From an uncultured Thermoguttaceae bacterium (lineage in GTDB: Bacteria > Planctomycetota > Planctomycetia > Pirellulales > Thermoguttaceae): DNA of 6,598 bases. Each line of letters begins with the position of its first letter. Positions within the stretch are counted from its first letter, which is position 1. Made by a program: the position numbers and the translations under genes. The notes below the pieces were generated by a model. It had not been told where the DNA came from, did no database searches, and was given only the letters and a program-made list of their open reading frames with translations. Positions 1 through 4,800 of the stretch are shown here, piece by piece. Location of the stretch: NCBI GenBank assembly GCA_934725735.1, contig CAKVCP010000121.1, positions 1 to 6,598 of the forward strand, read 5' to 3'.

Positions 1-1203
1 CCGACGCCGGTATCGAGCACAAGCGCTAGGCTGAGCTTGTTCATAGGAGGTTGGATCAGGATTGTCTTGCGATAAATCGTTAATCGTTTGCGCAACCGTC
101 TTTTCCGCTGTCGTCACTGGGGTGGGGGAAAGCCCTTTTAGGGCAAAATTCCCGGATGAGATCTGAACGTCGAGGAAGAGAACGCGACCGTCTGTGGTCT
201 CAATTCTCAATTTGGTTTGTTCTAAACCCTCCGTCAATAATTCAGGATCAAAGGTTACAGGAACCACGCAAACCTTTGCGGGACGCACAGCCTTAGGCGA
301 GTATTTGCACTCCAAAGCCTTTGTCATTGCCTTGACGCCCTTTATGGTGAATTCATTTGGGGCTGCAACTGTGAAATTTTTCACGATCTTTTCGCCCTTT
401 TCTGACGTGAAAAAGGTGAGTGTGCTAGGCGAGACGGTAAGGGGCGCGCGAACGACTCCCGTCACGCTCAATAGAAGCGGAGAGGGGGTGGAGGCGCCAT
501 TGGACCATACCTGCACAGTCGCGTCAATGTAGCCAGCCGGCGCGTCGTCCTTAACAGAAACCGTCAAGGGAGTTTGCGTTCCTGTCGCCGTCAACGTCGG
601 TTTGCCAATTTTAACGTCGAGATAGGGACTTGACGATTGCACGCGCGATACGGTCTCGTTGCGGGCAGGAAAGACGACAAAGGTCTGCTGACTGCGAGAT
701 TGAGGCGTTGTTGACATTTGTAACGTCGTTTTGGTCGCTGTCGCGCCCGGCTCGTTTTGATCGATTAGGAAGGTGAGTTTTTGTGGACGCAACGCAACGT
801 TGTCGATAATAACTCCAGTGACATTGAGAGGAACTTCGAAAATTGTCGATCCACGCTGGAAGGTGACCGTAACGGTTACGTGGCGGACGCCTGTGAAACG
901 TACTCCGTCTATTTGCGCGACAACTTCGCCTTTTTCTCCCGGCTTATAAACGCGTTTTTGGGGGATGAAAACCTTCGTGCATTGACAACTGACACGAGCG
1001 GAAACGAGCGTCAGATCACTAGCGCCATTGTTGACAAAGACGAAAGAGTGGCGCGGTTCCGTATTGCGCGGAATACCCTTGAAGTCGTACCCCGTCTCCG
1101 AAAATAGGTTTGTTTCCCTTGTTTGAGCAAAACCGCATGTCGGTGCGAATAGCGCAACGGAGAGCGCTAACAAAATCAAGTGGAATAGCGACGAGTAACG
1201 CAT
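1..1203 (-). CDS. Secreted DUF1573 (HYDIN/ASH-like) domain protein, 3' end outside window
   Basis: The reading frame is open from ATG at 1203 down to base 1 (401 codons, no stop), so the C-terminus is missing. Residues 1-26 form a type I signal peptide: short basic start (MRYSS), hydrophobic core LFHLILLALSVALFA, and likely cleavage after CGFA before QT. Cys23 follows APT, not a good lipobox, so I do not call a lipoprotein. Residues about 38-130 match DUF1573: YDFKGI, HSFVFVNNG, the hallmark SCQCT (Cys73, Cys75), then YKPGEKGEV and a closing V-x-G. Two more Ig-like sandwiches follow, about 137-250 (starts VALRPQKLTF, ends LLLSVTGVV) and 253-352 (starts PLTVSPSTLTFF, ends VQISSG). The tail from 353 is rich in Pro, Thr, Gln and Asp. 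The fold belongs to the HYDIN/ASH-like Ig superfamily; a protein-binding role in the envelope is inferred and the exact function is unknown. The gene is divergent from the giant gene at 1866. Confidence 0.88.
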   Translation of the reverse strand, partial: MRYSSLFHLILLALSVALFAPTCGFAQTRETNLFSETGYDFKGIPRNTEPRHSFVFVNNGASDLTLVSARVSCQCTKVFIPQKRVYKPGEKGEVVAQIDGVRFTGVRHVTVTVTFQRGSTIFEVPLNVTGVIIDNVALRPQKLTFLIDQNEPGATATKTTLQMSTTPQSRSQQTFVVFPARNETVSRVQSSSPYLDVKIGKPTLTATGTQTPLTVSVKDDAPAGYIDATVQVWSNGASTPSPLLLSVTGVVRAPLTVSPSTLTFFTSEKGEKIVKNFTVAAPNEFTIKGVKAMTKALECKYSPKAVRPAKVCVVPVTFDPELLTEGLEQTKLRIETTDGRVLFLDVQISSGNFALKGLSPTPVTTAEKTVAQTINDLSQDNPDPTSYEQAQPSACARYRRR

Positions 1204-1208
1204 TGTAA

Positions 1209-1212
1209 CCTC
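1209..1212 (-). promoter_or_regulatory. Ribosome binding site of the DUF1573 gene
   Basis: On the minus strand GAGG lies 5 nt before the ATG at 1203, as GTGAGG-TTACA-ATG. It supports this start, as does the signal peptide that begins directly at this Met. Confidence 0.6.
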
Positions 1213-1228
1213 ACGGAATATACACAGA

Positions 1229-1247
1229 CGCATTAGGAAAAAATGCG
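1229..1247 (-). repeat. Short inverted repeat in the leader of the DUF1573 gene
   Basis: CGCATT (1229-1234) and AATGCG (1242-1247) are perfect 6-bp arms around a 7-base loop. On the minus-strand transcript the hairpin would sit about 25-45 nt upstream of the start codon. It is too far from the start to cover the ribosome binding site. Function unknown; chance is possible. Confidence 0.35.
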
Positions 1248-1284
1248 CTTAATCAATTTACTGCATAAAGGAGCAATGAAAATT

Positions 1285-1298
1285 CGCAGAAATCTGCG
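1285..1298. repeat. 14-bp near-perfect palindrome
   Basis: CGCAGA-AA-TCTGCG has two perfect 6-bp arms and a 2-bp centre. It lies between the predicted minus-strand promoter and the DUF1573 start. Such a compact dyad fits an operator for a dimeric regulator better than an RNA hairpin with a 2-nt loop. On the plus strand it is followed by the T-rich CTTTCGTTTTAT, but no plus-strand gene ends here, so I do not call a terminator. Confidence 0.35.
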
Positions 1299-1358
1299 CT
1301 TTCGTTTTATCGGATGCTACTAGTCTTAGTCTTTAGGAGAATCGTCACGATTAAATCA

Positions 1359-1386
1359 ATTATATTGACTCAAATTACTTTACCAA
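1359..1386 (-). promoter_or_regulatory. Candidate sigma70-type promoter for the DUF1573 gene
   Basis: On the minus strand TATAAT (1364-1359) is a perfect -10 box. TTGGTA (1386-1381), 4 of 6 matches to the -35 consensus, lies 16 bp upstream. Transcription would start near 1352, giving a leader of about 150 nt that contains both inverted repeats described above. Promoters in planctomycetes are poorly characterised, so the call rests on the general consensus only. Confidence 0.45.
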
Positions 1387-1472
1387 GGGTGAAATCGAAA
1401 ATTGGGGCTCTGGCGACTGCCGGTTAGTATTGCTTGCTGGTGTTATGAGAGAACTCTGTTGAAGTGTGGACT

Positions 1473-1494
1473 CGGAGCGGATTTGGACGCTCCG
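1473..1494. repeat. GC-rich 7-bp inverted repeat followed by A7-G-T6 tract
   Basis: CGGAGCG (1473-1479) and CGCTCCG (1488-1494) pair perfectly around an 8-nt loop. An A/T dyad follows at 1504-1517 (seven A, G, six T). The T run starts 17 nt after the stem, too far for a textbook intrinsic terminator, but it is the strongest hairpin in the intergenic region. No annotated gene ends here, so it may mark a small RNA, a regulator site or chance. Confidence 0.35.
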
Positions 1495-1654
1495 TAACTT
1501 ATGAAAAAAAGTTTTTTAACGAATTAATAGTTTTCAGTCACATTTCTGGAATTTAGGTTTGAGAGGGACGGCTAAAAACAAAATCGGTTGAAGTCTTTCT
1601 TGACGAAATAATTGGTTTTACCGGCGCAATCGTTTTTATTGGGAGATTAACGAC

Positions 1655-1668
1655 TCGTCTTGAGACGA
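1655..1668. repeat. 14-bp inverted repeat over a putative -35 box
   Basis: TCGTCT-TG-AGACGA has perfect 6-bp arms. It overlaps the TTGAGA hexamer proposed as the -35 element for the plus-strand gene, which is where a repressor site could lie. That link is inference. Confidence 0.3.
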
Positions 1669-1690
1669 TAGCGAGGTTTTGATTTAAAAT
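1660..1690 (+). promoter_or_regulatory. Weak candidate promoter for the giant surface-protein gene
   Basis: TTGAGA (1660-1665, 5 of 6 to the -35 consensus) is followed after 19 bp by TAAAAT (1685-1690, 5 of 6 to the -10 consensus). The spacer is longer than the preferred 17 bp, so this is tentative. The leader would be about 170 nt. Confidence 0.25.
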
Positions 1691-1767
1691 TTCGTTTCAC
1701 AAGCGCCGAAAAATTTGAATGCGTCGTGCTACGTATGAAAACCTTGTCCACCTTGCGTGTCGAGTTG

Positions 1768-1786
1768 TTCTGACTGGGAGTCAGGA
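1768..1786 (+). repeat. Hairpin in the leader of the giant gene
   Basis: TTCTGACT (1768-1775) pairs with AGTCAGGA (1779-1786) around a GGG loop: eight pairs, one of them G-U. It lies about 80 nt before the start codon and is followed by the weakly T-rich AGGTTTATTTA. It could be a leader structure or a poor attenuator-like element. I see no riboswitch signature around it. Confidence 0.35.
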
Positions 1787-1814
1787 AGGTTTATTTAGCT
1801 TTGTAGATGTGTGC

Positions 1815-1824
1815 TGGGCGCCCA
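1815..1824. repeat. 10-bp perfect palindrome upstream of the giant gene
   Basis: TGGGCGCCCA is a perfect 10-bp palindrome 41 bp before the start codon. Its shape fits a small operator dyad. Palindromes of this length also occur by chance. Confidence 0.25.
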
Positions 1825-1852
1825 TAAGGCGTTGGGATCCGGCTTCCGTGTT

Positions 1853-1858
1853 AAGGAG
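1853..1858 (+). promoter_or_regulatory. Ribosome binding site of the giant gene
   Basis: AAGGAG lies 7 nt before the ATG at 1866, a near-ideal Shine-Dalgarno arrangement. It decides the start in favour of 1866. The in-frame ATG at 1965, just before the LE.LE.R.LLA motif, is preceded by a pyrimidine-rich stretch with no such site. Confidence 0.8.
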
Positions 1859-1865
1859 AATATCA

Positions 1866-4800
1866 ATGGCGTCTTTTTTTCAGTTCTTTGGCAATAAAGG
1901 TCAAAAAGCTAACGGGCGGGTAAGTGGCGCTTCTCGTCTAAAGGATAAACGCGCCCCCTCTTCAATGAAGCCGCGTCGTTTGATGACGGAAAGTCTAGAA
2001 GAGCGCCAGTTGCTTGCCGTCGACGTTTTTACGAATGCGTTCGCTGTTGCGGAAACTGCGAACTATATCAATATCAACGCCGACTATATTTCGATTGAGT
2101 CGATCAAGAAGGCAATCGAAGAAGCCGCCCAAACTCCTGAAGACGACGTTATTCGCGTTAGTTCGTCGAACATAACTTTCTCGTCCCCTGCCGACGAGAT
2201 CACGATTGATATTGATTCTTCTTCATTCGGTTCCGTAACATTTGAGGCCGTGGGAGGAGACGTCACGATCGACGCGAACGCCCTTTCGCGCGTTTTTTCT
2301 ATTAAGAACGGCGAGGTAAGTTTGCAAGGGTTTAACCTTGTAAACGGCGTCGCCGATTACGGTGGAGCAATTGCCAACGCCGGTACTCTGACCTTAACGG
2401 ACGTCACTCTGTCTGGAAATGAAGCGCTTGTAGCGGGCGGCGCTATTGCGAATAGCGGCGCTCTGTATGTTCAGGATTCTGTAATTCAAAACAATACGTC
2501 GGAGGGGGACGGCGGCGCTGTTTATGAAGGTTTCTTTACGTGGTCAAACGAAACCGCTCCAGAGTGGCAAGATATTCCTCAGCAGGTTGGAAATAAGGGC
2601 TCGGTTTTGAGCGTCGATCTCTCGGAGTACGTTAATTCTGGAAATTGGACGTTCTCTTATGAGCTTGCGGAGTCGAATAGCGCTATCCTGAAAGGCGCTC
2701 CGGTTCTTAGCGAGGACGGCGTCTTGAGCTTTACCTTCATCGGCGATGAAGATTACTATGGCGAAGACGACTTTACGCCCCGTACTGTAACCGTGACTGC
2801 AACTGACGGTAAGAATACGGCGTCAACGACTTTTACCGTCGCAATTGCGGAGCAGACTTCGTCGACTCTTGCGGCGATTTTGTCAAATATGACGTATGAC
2901 GACGCCAAGAGCGAATATGTTCAGGGGTCTCCCAAACGTCCTATTGGTTATGCCAACGACGAGGGTATACCTGAGCCCTCTATCGTCGACACGACTCAAC
3001 CGATGACCGTTCAGGTTTGGTTCCAGGATTTTGACTGGAGCGGAAGCTCCGAAACTGTGTGGAACGCCGGCGACAACTACTTTATCATGGGCGTTGAATA
3101 TCGACTCCATCTCGAAAACGCCACCGTTACAAGTTTTTCTGAACGAACCGATCTTTGTCGCGCCGCTGGAACGAATAAGTTGCTCGACAACGGGGACTAT
3201 GAATTCATCGTCGTCTACACGTCTGATCCCTACTTTGGTTTCGAAGAGGCGATTCTTCTGGACGTCGTCACAATTGAAGCGATTGATCCGTCTCAACCGG
3301 TAAGCGTGACGATTTATCAGATGAATCAGGACTGGACGTTCCCGTGCTATACTCGAATGTACGATGATTGGACTCCGCGCGATCAAACCAGAAAGCATAT
3401 CAACGTCGATCCCTCGCAGACCTTGTTTGTGAGCACGATTTCTAATTCTGAAACGCCCCTCTCCGCGACGCCTGGTTTACCTTGGACGTCTCGCGTGACC
3501 TGGCGCGATGAAACGTCTTCGGCGTCTCTTGAGACGTCGGCGGCGACCGCTGAAACGACGCCGTCCCTTGTCGTTTCGAACTCTCTTATCGTAAATAACG
3601 CTTCGAAGGGGAATGGAACGATCTTCGTTTCCGAGGATTCTCTCGCGACTCTCATCAATGTAACGCTTGCCGATAACGCCGCATTGGGCGCGGCATTGTA
3701 TAATGCGAATCCCTCGACGAACTCGGTTAGCGTTGCAAACTCCATTGTTGTCAATGAAGGGTTGGCTCCCATTCTTGGAAGCGCTTCCATTTCTGGAAGC
3801 GTTGTAAATGGAACTGGTTGGAATGGAACGGTCGTCTACGAAGGCGGTTCCCTCTTTGCTAATTCTTCTCAAGGGGATTATTCTCTTGCGTCTGGATCCG
3901 TCGCGATAAATATTGGCGTTGATTCAGCCGCTGTCGACATTCTAGGAGAACGTCTGTCTCAAGACTTGAAAGGACAAAACCGACTCGTTGCCACTGTTGA
4001 CGCGGGCGCTTACGAATATCAAGGCGTCGCTCCGAGTTCTCCCACCAATCTGTCGATTAGCGACTACTTTGCTTCTAATGGCAAGCCTTCTCTAACATGG
4101 GGCGCTCCTGTTTCCCCGGATGGAGTTGACGGATATTATGTGTATCTGCTCGCCGGAAATGATCGCAAGTTGTTGACGACAGTCAATTCTTCTCTAAACA
4201 AAATTGACGATTTAAGCGTATTCGTTGACTTTGAAGTCAATAGCGAATATACGTTTGGCGTTTCCGCCTTCAATCAATTTGGAGAGTCTTCAGTTTCTAA
4301 GGTCTCTTACGTGACGAGCATGGCGCCTTCGGCTCCGACGAATCTTATTTTCGGTTCGTACAATAACGGTTCGGCAACGATTTCCTGGACGGGATCCGAG
4401 TATGCGTCGTCTTATCGAGTTGAGACGCTTGAGTCGGACGGAACTTGGTCTGTGATTGGAAATACGTCTGAGAACTTTTATAGCGTTTCCGGACTTTCGG
4501 ACTTCGAGAGTTATACGTTCCGCGTTACGGCAGTGAACGTTGCCGGAAGCGCTTCGTCAGAATCTCTGACCTTCGTTACGACGACATCCCCTTCGAGTCC
4601 GGAGAATGTTGCTTGGAGTTCTTCATACCAGGGAGACGGTCTTGCAACCTTGACGTGGGAAGCGGTTGACCATGCCGACGGATACGCGGTAAGGCAAAAG
4701 ATTGACGGCGAGTGGATTGAAGTTGGCGTTACAACGAATCCCACCTACAGTTTCTCAGGTCTGGAGAACGGTAGGCAGTACGAGTTTAGCGTTGCGGCGT

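Larger units (their letters stand above)
1204..1865. other. 662-bp divergent intergenic region
   Basis: No credible protein gene was found here. It is A/T-rich with many runs of A and T, unlike the flanking genes. It holds a sigma70-like promoter candidate for the minus-strand gene (1359-1386), a weak candidate for the plus-strand gene (1660-1690) and several short inverted repeats (1229-1247, 1285-1298, 1473-1494, 1655-1668, 1768-1786, 1815-1824). The longest open stretches after an ATG are 8 to 15 codons and lack a well-spaced ribosome binding site. The region is long for a simple pair of divergent promoters, so long 5' leaders or a small RNA are possible. Confidence 0.8.

Noticed and set aside
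194..1107. Two plus-strand open frames (194-532 and 781-1107) opposite the DUF1573 gene
   Set aside because: They are antisense to a frame with a signal peptide and a clear DUF1573 domain, have no ribosome binding site of note and no recognisable content.
1276..1323. 15-codon frame MKIRRNLRFRFIGCY preceded by AAAGGAG
   Set aside because: The purine-rich site ends only 2 nt before the ATG, too close to work as a normal ribosome binding site. It also contains the palindrome at 1285-1298, which explains its pattern as well.
1501..1527. 8-codon frame starting ATGAAAAAAAG, considered as a leader peptide
   Set aside because: No ribosome binding site and no regulatory codon run; it arises from the A7-G-T6 tract.
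1735..1773. 12-codon frame MKTLSTLRVELF in the leader of the giant gene
   Set aside because: No ribosome binding site, and too short to support without conservation evidence.
1965..1967. Alternative start Met34 for the giant protein, directly before the LE.LE.R.LLA motif
   Set aside because: No Shine-Dalgarno sequence precedes it, while the ATG at 1866 has AAGGAG at ideal spacing.
2061..4022. Beta-helix as an active pectate lyase or other polysaccharide lyase
   Set aside because: Only rung and closing motifs are visible; no catalytic residues of a known lyase family could be placed.
2084..4744. Several minus-strand and one plus-strand open frames of 60-171 codons inside the giant gene
   Set aside because: They lie on other frames of a continuous, domain-bearing reading frame; their products are low-complexity or Arg/Ser-rich shadow translations.
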